From: Durusdinium trenchii
Lineage: Eukaryota > Sar > Dinophyceae > Suessiales > Symbiodiniaceae
Direction of reading: 5' to 3'
NCBI GenBank assembly: GCA_963970005.1
Contig: CAXAMN010008469.1
Coordinates: 34,355 to 98,354, forward strand
DNA: 64,000 nt
Shown here: positions 30,445-42,000 of the stretch, in pieces
Layout: each line of letters opens with the position of its first letter
Numbering within the stretch: position 1 is the first letter of the stretch
The notes under the pieces: model-generated
The model's input: only the letters and a program-made list of their open reading frames with translations
What the model was told of the DNA's origin: nothing
The model's database searches: none
Position numbers and translations under genes: made by a program

Positions 30445-33400
30445 GGACCAAACCAATATGTAGGCACGGTATCGCAAGCCGTTCGGCACAGAAAGCACCA
30501 AAGGCTATCTTGCAACAGCACCCGAAAGTGCTTGAGCTAGAACGCCAATATGTAAACCGGAGCCAGCAGGTACTCATTCAAGAGATTCCAAGGGACAACA
30601 ACCTTGTTTTCTTGATGAACGGTGTCATTTTCAAGGTGTGTGCGAGAAGCTGTTTACATGTGGACCTGTAATGAGTTTGGCATATCTTAAGGGAGAGAGA
30701 GTGAGTGAGTGAGTGAGTGAGTGCGTGCGTGCGTGCGTGCGTGAGTGAGTGAGTGAGTGAGCGAGTAAGAAAGGGAGTGAGTTGTGTCCGTGAAGAAATG
30801 ATCGAATATTAATATGAATGTTATATATATATAAATATATTTATTTATTTATATATATATATATATGTGCGCCGTCACTCCTCCTTCCCTATGGTGGTGA
30901 AATGGTCTGCGTTACCTGCCCTTGGGCCACCGTCTTGGAAGACTGACACCAAGGGAACATGCTGAAGGATGAAATTAGAGGCGGACAGTGTTAAGCAGAG
31001 TCTGGCAAAATCCTGATGCGAGCCAAATGAGCACAAACAAGAAGAAGAAGAAGCAGCAGCAGAAGAAGAAGAAGAAAAATACGAAGAAACAAAATCGTTG
31101 ATTAGAAGCTGCAAGGTACCAGGTGCCCTCAACCTTACAGCAGCATCATCTTCCGCAACCTGGCGGTGGCATGTGCTGTGTGCGGATTCAACCTCTGTGG
31201 GCCTTGTGCGGTTTGAAGATGTTTGAAGCGTTTGCTGGGTAAAGCTTCGTGCTCTGGTAAGCAAAGCCGTTTTCAGGTTGATGTGAATTCCTAGCCGTCC
31301 CAATATTTTCTATAATGGACGCCATTTAACGGCGGGTTGTGTGGGTTGTGCAAATGCCGGCCCAGCTGGCTCGTGGCTGCCGTGGCTGTTGCTATCAAAG
31401 GCCAAACTGTAGTTCAGGGTGCTGATCTTGGAGATCAGCCATTCGGCTGGCAAGTTGTTCTGTTGCAGGCGAGCCGGGTCCGCCAGTGACTGTTGCTGGG
31501 AATGTGTTTTGTGCAGTCGCCAGGTGCTACTTCAGCAACGTAAATGTTAACTGTGGTGAGTGCGGATTGTGCAGCACTGTGTTCAAAAAAACGCACGAAT
31601 TCATTGGCGGAGGGGGTTCTTCACAAAATGTGCTGCTTTTGTTGTGTGTCTCTCTCTCTCTCCCTCTCTCGCCGGCATGGCTCGTCACCGAGCCGTCTCA
31701 CAGAGACGCCCATCTGCAACTGCCGTCAAAGGCGAGAGGCCAAGGGGTAACACAGAACGGACGGGAGTTAAGAGCGAAAATGTGGACATCTGTGTGTTTC
31801 CTGATCTCTTCAGTTTGCCCCCAGGCATCAGCCCAGTGGTCGCGCAGGTTTCTCAATATTTGTTGGTCAGTGTTGGTGGCGTCACCGTTGCGAATGACTA
31901 GTAGAAATTGTTCCCCCGTGCTTTCGCTGTAACCATTTCCGACGTTTATGGTCGTCGGTGTAAGCATTTCCTTTGTCGTGTTGTTGTTTGAGCAACTGTT
32001 GCTGTGTGTGTGTGTTTGTGCCACTCCCTGTTTCTAAGGGATACAGTAAACATCACTGCAACCTCTGTAACTAGGCCTCCTTCTTAATCGATTTCAATTG
32101 CAGCCAGGATAAACCTGGCGCGCGCCAGGGAGGTGCAAACGCACCTGTTTTGGTTAACTGTTGGTTGGTTGCTGTGGTCCATGGTTTGTTTCATGGTGGT
32201 TCATGTGCTTGATGTTGTTCCAGACAATCTTTTGAGTTCCATTTCTCGTTTCACCCTGCGATGTCCCTGTGCACTTGGCTCCTTTTCATCGCAACCACAT
32301 ACTTTTGTCCTGTCTCGTCTTCTTCTCATGTCTTCGTCCATTTGTCTTTTGTGTGCGCACACATGCACACAAGCCTAAACCTTAGCTTCAGCCTTTGCCC
32401 CCCCCACGCTTGGCCTTTTTCAATTAGCAGGGGACCAGGTGGAGTACATCGTCGCCTGGTCAAGGAAGCTGGCGGGGATATGAGTGAGACGCCACCTCCA
32501 CGTACCTGCTTGTGAACAGACTGGCTCCAATGGTCCTCAGGGAGTCTAGACCAGGTCGACGTAAAGCGCTAATGCGCTCGGCAGACTTGCAGTTGCATCT
32601 TGTCAAACTTGGACTTTTTAAACTTTCGGGGCTTCCCTTCTGTTCATGATAATTTTGTTAGATGCCTCTCCACTTAACACTTGCTACTTTGCTGGACTCT
32701 TAGTCTTTTTTACTTAGGCTGGCGTGTGGCATGAGGCATTCAACTTCGTACGCAATATCTCGAGAGTGTGTGTGTGTGTGTGCCACCCTCCGTCTCCAGG
32801 AGCTTTTCTTTCCACTTTTGCTTTGCTTTCATGGTGGTTGTTCATGCTATCTCCCAAAACCAATTTCTCTCAGCCGCTTTCCGCTGACTTTGATTTTGCA
32901 GCTGCAGTTGCGCGACTGAAGCCGTTTTGTTAAAACACCTTCAAGTGCTTGGACGCTTCACCTTTCCGTTGAGCCCTTCCTTTCCTCGGGGATTCTGGTT
33001 AACTGAAAACCCTGTGACTAAGTGTGTATCGCTGTGTCGTCCCACTTGGGTGCACAGCGTGATCCCCCGCAAGGGCGCTGAGACCATTGTGAATCACATA
33101 TTGGTCTAGCGTTTCCTGCACTCGTTGGATTATGGTTTCGTGGATCCCAGTTGTTTCACCCATGAATCACCTGTTTCCAATGCTGCCGAGCTACGGTGTT
33201 TCGAAAGCCGCCGGGCATACGGACATTCTTTTCAGAGCTTTCAAGGTTCAAGCACTTTGCTGCAACTCACGGTTCTCATGTACAGCGATGTTTGATGGTG
33301 CGATTTCTAATTTCCAACCTCCTTACTTGTCAGATCTTTCTCACACATATGACTCCATGGGCGTTGCTCAGAATTCGAAAACAGGGGATCCGGTCCAGAC

Positions 33401-34211
33401 AGTTATGAGTTGTCTCTGGACCCACGAAGACGGACTTTGCCTTTTAATTTTGATGTACACTTTAACTGTTGCTGACTCGCCTTTCTATTTCCACAGGGCC
33501 ATTTCCAGTTTCCTCAGGTCGTTTCTGCACTAGATCGTAACGCACTCCTGGCATCACTCTGACTTTAATGCTGCGAGCTCCTTCTCAAGTGTCTGCGTTC
33601 AATGTTCTTCGCCAATTGCTTACGGTCGGTGGTATGGACCCTTTTCTGGAGACAGGAACCTCCTGTTTTTGTGCTTGAGTGAGAGCGTTGCGACCTAGGA
33701 GGTCATGCACCGAGTGGTCCTGCTGAGACAATGCGGTGCTGCATTGTCCCGTCTGTTCTCCGGCTTGCCAGGGACATTGACCGCCACAAGCTTGGTGTGC
33801 GGCCAGGGTGGTGAAGTCCACTTGTGGCTTTGTTGGGGGGTTCCTCTGTGCTTGTCCTGTTTCCAGTTCCCTGAGGGTGCATTGCAACCCTTTGTGATTG
33901 GAAATTCTAGATGCCATGCTGCCATAACTTTTCACAAAAGCGAAGCATTGCTACACACATGACACATGCCGTTCAAAAGCATGGCTACGTGGTTAAGCCT
34001 TTGGCACAACACCTGAAGTGACCAGGCCTCCTCAAAATCTCAGTATGACAGCACCAAGCCAAAAGTGCTCGACCATGATTCTGTTTTGCCAGCGGGCACA
34101 GTGACACGGTAGTATGACACAGTAATTGCATTCAATCGCAACCCGAAAGCTGCGGAAAATCAATGGAAAACAAAAGGGCGCAAACTTGGCTTCTCACTGA
34201 TCATTCCTCAC
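30445..34211. other. 3.8 kb without a recognised gene
   Basis: It contains tetranucleotide and AT microsatellites (30690-30866), pyrimidine-rich stretches (CT repeats near 31650, GT near 32770) and several open frames on both strands with no family motif. A minus-strand frame at 30875-31303 is open for 142 codons but is Ser-rich from an AGC/AAG repeat. I see no supported gene. Confidence 0.5.
30690..30866. repeat. GTGA/GTGC microsatellite followed by AT microsatellite
   Basis: GAGT/GTGA units turn into GTGC units and back (about 30695-30765), then AT-rich runs (about 30820-30866). Confidence 0.9.
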
Positions 34212-35636
34212 CTAGGCCGCCGCCTTGTTCTCACTGAAAATGCCTCCTGGGCTGGTGGCTCGATCAAGAAGAACACCGCTGACGATGCCCACAGCAAAGT
34301 CCACTTCATAGCAAAGGACTGCTGTTGCGACTAACACTCCGAACCGGATACGGGAACCCTCCTCCCCAGCTAAGGCCGCCTTTGCCGCATCCAGCGTAGG
34401 CCCAAACTGCATTGTGTCTAATGACACGGCAACCATGATGCCAGCCAAGGCGGGCACGCTGATCTGCCCCACAATGGGTGCCAAAACCAGAGCAAAAAGC
34501 ACCATTGATGCAGCATAGGCCGCGACGGAAATGAAGCCACCACCACCTGAGTTCAGATTGAGGACCGTTTGAGGAACCAAGCCACAGCCTCCAAAGCCAC
34601 CAAATAAGACTGACAAGCCATTGCCGGCAGCCAGGGACAGGACTGTTGAAGTAGGCACATCAACCGGTGCTGGCTTTCCGTCGGGACCGGTGATGACCAA
34701 CTCTCCATTTTCATCGTAGAAAAAGGTGCAAAGTTCTTCGCATTTGCGGTCATCCACCACACGAGCCGCAAGCAGGGTCTCCAAAAGCGAAATGAATGCA
34801 ATAGACACAGCACAAGGAAGTGCGATTGAGATGTCTTCCATGGAAGGCAGCTGAGGCAACTGGAACTGAGGCAAAGCTGCCAAGCCACCCGCAAAAGCCA
34901 TTGGATCTTTCGCCTTTGTCGCCAGTGTTGGCACATCGAAATTCAATACGGCCCCTACGGCGGATGCCACGGCAAGACCCACGAGCGATGATGGAACTGG
35001 TGCCGATGGCAGGAAGAGCGTGATTCCAGCACAAATCAAGGCCAGGCCAGCGGCCTCTGGCGTGGAGAGGGCGCCAGACTGCGACAGAAGCAGTGCAAGG
35101 CCTAGTGCATTGAGGAATCCAGCTAGCACCTCTTTGGAGACCAAATCCACGGCTCTAGCAAAGCCTACTGCCCCAGCCGAAAATTGAATCAATGCTGCAA
35201 GCAGGACAACGAGAGGCACTAGGCCGAGACCATGTTGTGCTGTGAAAGCACCTAAAGGCACCACTATCACCGCTGCAGCGCCCGCCACCACACCAGGACG
35301 CATGCCCGCAATGCTGGCGAAGCCCAAGGCGACACATGACCAAAGTCCAACAAGAGGCCCAGTGCCCACAATGGCACTGCAAGCGATGGCCTTGGACAGT
35401 AGCGAAAAAGCTACACTCACACCAGCCAAAACCTCCTCCACTGGGTTCAGCTCTTGTGGCACCTCGAGAGTCTCTGACTCAGCGCGCAGCGGCAACTGCT
35501 GAAGGGCGGCATCACAACTCGAACCGAGAACGGTACTTGGGGAACCAACGAAATTGGTGAGATCTCGGCTCCACCAAGCGACACAACCGAGAGCCGAGAG
35601 AACCAGCACCAAAAAGCCTCTTCCCCGGCGGGCCAT
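34212..35636 (-). CDS. SulP-family anion transporter, plastid-type leader, no STAS domain
   Basis: A single uninterrupted 474-codon frame from ATG 35636. SulP/SLC26 proteins carry sulfate, bicarbonate or similar anions. About ten or more hydrophobic segments follow the SulP pattern: a first helix block after NPVEEVLAGVSVAFSLLSKAI, the GMRPGVVAGAAAV segment, LAGFLNALGLALLLSQ, and the Gly-rich GGFGGCG...NLNSGGGG block. It ends soon after the last helix without the C-terminal STAS domain many members carry. The N terminus has basic residues, a hydrophobic core (about 8-22) and then NFVGSP with Phe at 29. This resembles the signal peptide plus F-led transit peptide of peridinin-plastid proteins, so plastid location is inferred. 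Substrate cannot be told from sequence. Confidence 0.8.
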   Translation of the reverse strand: MARRGRGFLVLVLSALGCVAWWSRDLTNFVGSPSTVLGSSCDAALQQLPLRAESETLEVPQELNPVEEVLAGVSVAFSLLSKAIACSAIVGTGPLVGLWSCVALGFASIAGMRPGVVAGAAAVIVVPLGAFTAQHGLGLVPLVVLLAALIQFSAGAVGFARAVDLVSKEVLAGFLNALGLALLLSQSGALSTPEAAGLALICAGITLFLPSAPVPSSLVGLAVASAVGAVLNFDVPTLATKAKDPMAFAGGLAALPQFQLPQLPSMEDISIALPCAVSIAFISLLETLLAARVVDDRKCEELCTFFYDENGELVITGPDGKPAPVDVPTSTVLSLAAGNGLSVLFGGFGGCGLVPQTVLNLNSGGGGFISVAAYAASMVLFALVLAPIVGQISVPALAGIMVAVSLDTMQFGPTLDAAKAALAGEEGSRIRFGVLVATAVLCYEVDFAVGIVSGVLLDRATSPGGIFSENKAAA

Positions 35637-36092
35637 GTCGCATCAGGAGAACCGACTGCGAATGCCTACAAGACTGAACTGCCTATATAATAGAGGCATT
35701 ATTCATGATGAGGTGAAAGGGAGTTGATGAACCACTTGGAAGTCCATAAGGATTACCTACAAGGACTCTTTTCAAGCACATGCCACGTAAATGACAATGA
35801 GTGCCCCTGACCTGCTACATAATCGTGCCTGGTGTGAGGCGTGCTATGAGGCGCTGCTGACTGTGCATGGATATCATAACAATCTCACTTTCTCGAGCAA
35901 GTTAGCCGGTGGTAGGATTGACCACTCGAGTTGCTTGGTGAGAAGTGCCACGCATGCATGTTGAGCTCGCTACTGCTCTGTTTTCTAAGCCAGCCCTGTG
36001 CACCCCTGCGTTTTGCAGGGACAAAACACATGGTATGTATGAAGGCTTAGTGGATCTTCCAGTCGGCTTTTTTGCACATCCTCAAATGTGTG

Positions 36093-39000
36093 TCACCGGC
36101 CCACGCCTAAGATGTTCAACAAACGACCTGCGCCTGAGCGCTCTTGTCCTTGTCGGGCTCGCTGGGCTTGGTCATGCAGACCCATCTGTTGGTAGTATTG
36201 TGCTTGCTGCTCACCACTTTTTACCTTTGGCACCAAGGCCAGGGCAAAGTCTTGCCTCCCATGTTTCCTGGATTTGCGCAAGAATAACTCAATTTGAATA
36301 TGGAAGGACATTGACAAGCATGCCTGGAAACTGCCATCAACATCAAGCCACAAAAAAGCCAAGGGTGAGAAAATCAAATACAAATGCATAGTTGCTCCTT
36401 CACCATATCATACGGTGCGGCCAAGACACAAAAAAGTTTCTACAAACGGCTCGTAACCGATGGGGGAGTTGACTATAGCAAAGGCATTGAGCTCCTCAAA
36501 GTTTCCGGCATTCGCCAAGCCGCGAATCTTGATGCGCCAGTAGCGCTTGTCCGAGACCTTCATGGTTTTTCTCAATTCGTCTGCTTCGCGGACCTCTCCT
36601 AACTCCAAAAGCTTCACCAAGGTGGTCACGAGAGGCAAACCCAAAAACCGCTGTGTCCGGCCACGGCCCCAGCTCTTTGCAGTTGCCTTTTCCTCTAAAG
36701 AGAGTTGCTCTGCTAAGAGCTCCATTTCCTCTGCGCAGGATTGGGCCATAAATTGCATGGAGGACTTTTCGGCATCCGTTGCTATTGGGTCATTCATTCC
36801 AAATAGATCTTTCGAAAACCTCAGCAACTTGGTCCGCTCATCATAGCTCGTTTGTCGGAAGACCCTGTGCAGGGCTGCAAAGGCTGCTTGGCGCTTTCTG
36901 TCCAGAAGATCATTGAACATTCGTGCTCGATCAAACTGCTCCCGCATCAGCTGTCTGGTTACCATATCACCCACCACTTGAAGTTCATAAAGTCGTTCCT
37001 TGATTAGTTTGGCACAGCTCTGAATGTCAGACCTTCGTTCACACGGATCCCCGAAGCAGGCAGCAGAAAGTGCAGAGTTCATGAGATCGGGATCCCAGCT
37101 CCGTGCAGCTTTATCCAAAGCCAAGCGCAGCATGATATCTCTGTCCTTTTCGTCTCCTTCTCTGCTCAGCTGCACCAAGACTTCCACTTGTGCGTGGCTT
37201 CGTGGCTCATGGTTCAACAGCAAGGTTGCCAAATGTGGTCGGTACATCTCAGCTGCCACACGTGCCACTTCTGCGAAGCCTGACACTGAACAAGCAACAA
37301 GTGCAGAACAAAACTCTGAGATAGCAGATCCAAACAAACTAAGGCGTGACAAACAAGCTCAAGCAGCCAAGGGGCCAATGCCAGGGCAGCGCTGAAACTT
37401 GTCCAGAATTGTATGACATAGCTGTTCGTCTGTCTGTGGTGAGCCTCTTGCATGGCGTATCTTCTCGCATGCCCAGTGAAAAAGCACCTTTTCTTGAGAA
37501 TGCCCCACCCACTCACAGATCCGCATAGCAAGCAAGTGGAAGTGGCGCTGTGCCAGCCTCAGGCTCAAGCCTGCAAGTTAGAGCTCATGCCATGAAAGTG
37601 ATTTCACAAGTATTGGAAGACTTTAAGTTGACCCGGGAGTGGTACATTAAGACTTGCTCCTACACCACAGCATCACAACGCTGCGGGCAAAACACTTGTC
37701 GATCGGATGCAAATGAAACAATGAAACGATAAACTGGTTCCATCTCTCCACATTTCAAATCAGGATTATGAAAAAGTATGTATGACCTACGTCTCCACGT
37801 TGCATTTGGGTCTGCACTGGCTGCCTTCTTGCAGCCCACCACAAAAGCAAACAATGACATGGGACACCACTATATACAACAGTTTCGGGTAGAGAAGAAG
37901 AACCATCACAGTGGCACGGGCAGCAACCAGTGCAATAGCCAAGTCCTGAAAGAAACCTTCAGATACTTCCAAGGAGGGCAGGCAGGGTGAAGAAAGAATG
38001 GGCCAATTTGATCTCTGTCACACAGCAAGGTCCTGAAAAGTCTTCTGGCAAGCGTCTTGAAACATGCAGAATTCAGGATGGTGTTCATCCTTTAACACTA
38101 GCAATGGCCTCCAACCTGCTAACGATGGCCTCCAACCTACTCGCGATGGCCTCCATCCTACTAGCGATGGCCTCCGACCTATTAGCGATGGCCTCCAACC
38201 GAATAGCGTGGCCTCTGACCTACTAGAGATGGCCTCCAACCTAAGGTCAAAAGTAATTTGCTTACATAGACCTTCTCCATGGCCACTTTGAAGTGGCAAG
38301 GCGGCTGACTGCACGCCCTTGTTGTTGCTTTCAGGGATCTGTAAAAATGACGCTGTAGGCAGGGATGCTCATTCGGCAGGAGGTCACATGCAATCATGTA
38401 CAACCATTGCTTGATGATTTCAACATGTTTTTGAATTGGACACAAGGGATAAGCCAACATGGCACCTACATCAAAGCCCATGCCAATGCGACCCAAGAAA
38501 AAAACTCAGACTGTTCAAAACAAAGCATGAAAGCCACCAGTACGACACGAGTCTTATAGGCGTGCTTTCCTTTCAACGACGCTTTGTTGGGAGCTTTTTC
38601 CGGGCAGGTTTGGATGATCAGTGTTAAGTCTCAATAGTTCCACACATCGTCCACACATCTGGGCCATCGACAGAGCCAGCGCTGCAAGAAAGATACTTGG
38701 GAGGCTTAGGCCCACCCAGTACTACTTGGGACACGTGGGATTTTATTGGAAGACTCCATGCACGGGCTGTGCCTGCTATACCAAGCTTCTCCAGCTGCGC
38801 AGGGGTAATAGGGATCTCAATGGGCGCCTTGCGTAGCTCCCTGCAAATCCGAAGACTTCGACAGGCCTCTGCAGGTCTCTCTCTCTCTCTCTCTCCCTCT
38901 CTCTCTTTGGCTTGACTATGCCCGGTGGCCACTACCAAATGTGCTTCCTTTTCAGCCGAACGGGCGGCCTCACGATGCCGATCGGGACACCCTGGACTCT

Positions 39001-42000
39001 CCGTCAAGAAGTGTCGCCCAAAGCTTGCAGCTTTCAAAAGGTTCTTGAAGGCAGACGCCTCCTCAGGGGAGGCTACAACACTAAGAGACACGACCTTATG
39101 TAGACTTGAACATGCAGAATGGAAGGCCCCCGGAAGTTGTTCCACCCTCTCCAAACCACTGACACGGCCAAGTAAGCACCCAATGACCAAGCAATAGCCA
39201 AAACAAAAACATGTTTCAGATGTTTCAGGGGCGTAAGGTCTGGGTGAAGTCTTAGCCATGAATTCCGGATGCAGTTCGAAATTGCATGTCCACGATTTTG
39301 CACTGTTTCTTGCTCTCCAGGTTTTTGTTCTATAGAGTGTGGAGGGGTTCTATGAATCTGGACCTATTGGCTTTTCCATCATCCTGTACAACTTGTTTGG
39401 CACTTAGCAATCTTGACTTGTTGTGCCCTGCTGATTGACTTGCATTCCCTTCTTGATTAGTCGGCTCAAGTAGTACTTGCTTACTCCTCAGCTTTTCCCA
39501 TCCTACTTAATTTGCTCAGGCCTTCTATAAAACCATATCAATGAAATATCTTTCAACCCTTCTTGCATACCACCCAACAAGCTTCAAAATTGTTGTTCCT
39601 TTTCTTGACTCGCTTCTCTATTTTCCTTGATTACCTGGTTGCATTGCTAATTTGGATAAGCCCCTCCTTTGCCATATTTGTGTCCCTCATCGCTCCTATA
39701 TATTGGTGCTTCTCTCTCTCTCTCTCCAGAGTCTAGCTGTCTCACAGCTATCCCACAGGGACAATCTGATGGAATAGCTGCACCAACCTATATAAGGCTA
39801 ATGCAGGTCGCACCGAAATAGGGGGTGCCACAGTGCAACACACAAGAAACATGTAGAGTTTATTCATGTGTATTCTCTCTATATGCCTTTGTTTGATTCC
39901 TGACCTCTTCACCTCTTTGCTCTTTTTGGGGTGTCTTGTTCACAAGCCGTTTCTATTCTCGAGGGTCTCTCTTTGGTCAACAGTTTCCATTTTTCTTGCT
40001 TAGCTCTTCTTATTGGATGCTGCAACCCTTAGAAATACCAAGAAACAAAAGAAAGCCATATTCAATGTCAAAGAATAAACAGCTAGACCAAATACATGAA
40101 GATTGATTGTCTGCTTGTTACTCTTTAACATTCTTTAACTGGCTCTTCATTTCTTGGCCGGTTGCTGTTTGTGGACGAAGCCTTTACAGATAATTGTGCA
40201 AAGGAGAATGGTGTTGTAAGACGGAGGGGCTTCTGGATAAGGTGGGATGTCTATATGAACGTGTAGATTCTATCGGATGGCATGTGTTGACAAAGGCAAA
40301 GGCACTTTAAACAACAGAAAGGCCTGTTGAGGGCGGAGCAACATTTGACCAAACCCACATGTTACCACTGGCTTTGCTGCATGGGTGGCATGAGAGGATG
40401 TGTGCCTGTATTTGGTGCGTTTGCCTGCTGCACTCTGGAAGCACAAATGAATCTGGATTAATCATACTTGATGTAAAAAGCAACAGTTTTCACAACAAGA
40501 CTTCTCAGGAAATACGTTTCAATCTGAATTCTTGTGAAAAACAAAAACTAAAAAACAATAACAATGTTTCCACAACTAGTCTGGTCTCTGGACTAGTTGC
40601 CAAATCGTTTTTTATTGTCTTCTCGAGGTTTTCGTCTGATCGTGATTCACTTGGATCAATCCTGAGTAACTGCATTCTATCCACAATCAGAAATAGGAAA
40701 ACGGGACAATGTTCAACAATAGTAAAAATAGGAAAACTGGTGCAAATGTTCCAAAAATGAAAAGAAAGGAAGCCAATAGGTCCGGTCACCCTTCTTCCTT
40801 TTGAGCATGATCAATTCATTTTTGTTTAAACATGTATTTCCTTATATTTTGCTTTTAAAATATGATTATGTCCTTCAATTTGCCTTAAAAGCTGATTTAT
40901 TTACACGCTGATTATTTCATGTTTTTCCTTTAAAAAATGTTTATTTTCACGTGTTTATTTTCAGCGTGTGCCCTTTCAATCCTTTTAACTTTAAACATTA
41001 CTATTTCTTTTTATGTTGCTTTAAAAACTAGATTATCAATTTTCAAAGTGATTATTTCCTTTACCTTTCCTTTTAAGAATGATTATTTTTGGTTTGTTTC
41101 TCCCCTTTTAAACATTATTATATTATGTTGTTGATGTATTTTCAATTATGTCCCTTTATTTTCCCTCAACAACAAAATAGTTTCTTTATGTTCTTTCTAA
41201 CAATGATTATTTCCTTTTAAATGTAGTCAATCCCTTTCATGTTCCCTCTAAAATAATGTCGTTTCGTGTAAGAATGAAAGGAAATTAGAAAATCTTTTAA
41301 GCAAAACTGATCAATGCTTTTGAACAGTTATTATTCATTTGTATGTTCCTTTCAAAATGGTTATAATCAATTCCTTTCGAATTCTTTTAAAAATGTATTA
41401 ACTCAGTTCATTTTCCTTTTATAGATGATTAATTCCTTTTATGCCCTTTTAAAGAGGACTCATTCATTCCTTTCATTTTTCTTTAAAAAGAGATTGGTAC
41501 TTTTTATTTTCCCTCCAAACCTGAGTATATAATTCGTGTCATTTTCCTTTGCAAAGTAATGAGCAGAATTGATACGGCTTAAAAGAAAAATGAAAGGAAT
41601 TTATCATTGTTCAAAGGGAACATGCAAGGAACTATATCAATCTATATATCCTGCTTCAAGGAAGCTGAAAGGAATTGTTCATCATTTATTCATTGTTTCC
41701 TTTTCATCTTCTATTCCTAGAGTACTGTCATTATGTTTCTTGTTTCTTTTTTCCCATGTCCAGCTCTATTTTTCTAAGTTTGGTTCCTACTTTTCTTGAA
41801 ACAGTATGTGCCTAACGTGCAATCTGTTCATACCTGGCGTCATTTCATTTAGGATGTGCAAAAAACAATAACATGTGTCTCAATTTTCTGCCGCCCACAA
41901 CAGGCCCCTCTCTTAAACAAATGCTTTGAATAAGCGTCCCTAACTGCTAGAAAGAAAGGCATCCTTGTAAAGAAAGGATCAAAAGCGGCACGGCGGCGCG

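Noticed and set aside
31486-33533. Plus-strand frames up to 148 codons
   Set aside because: They are built largely from CT and GT repeats and pyrimidine-rich DNA, show no motif, and run against the strand of all neighbouring genes.
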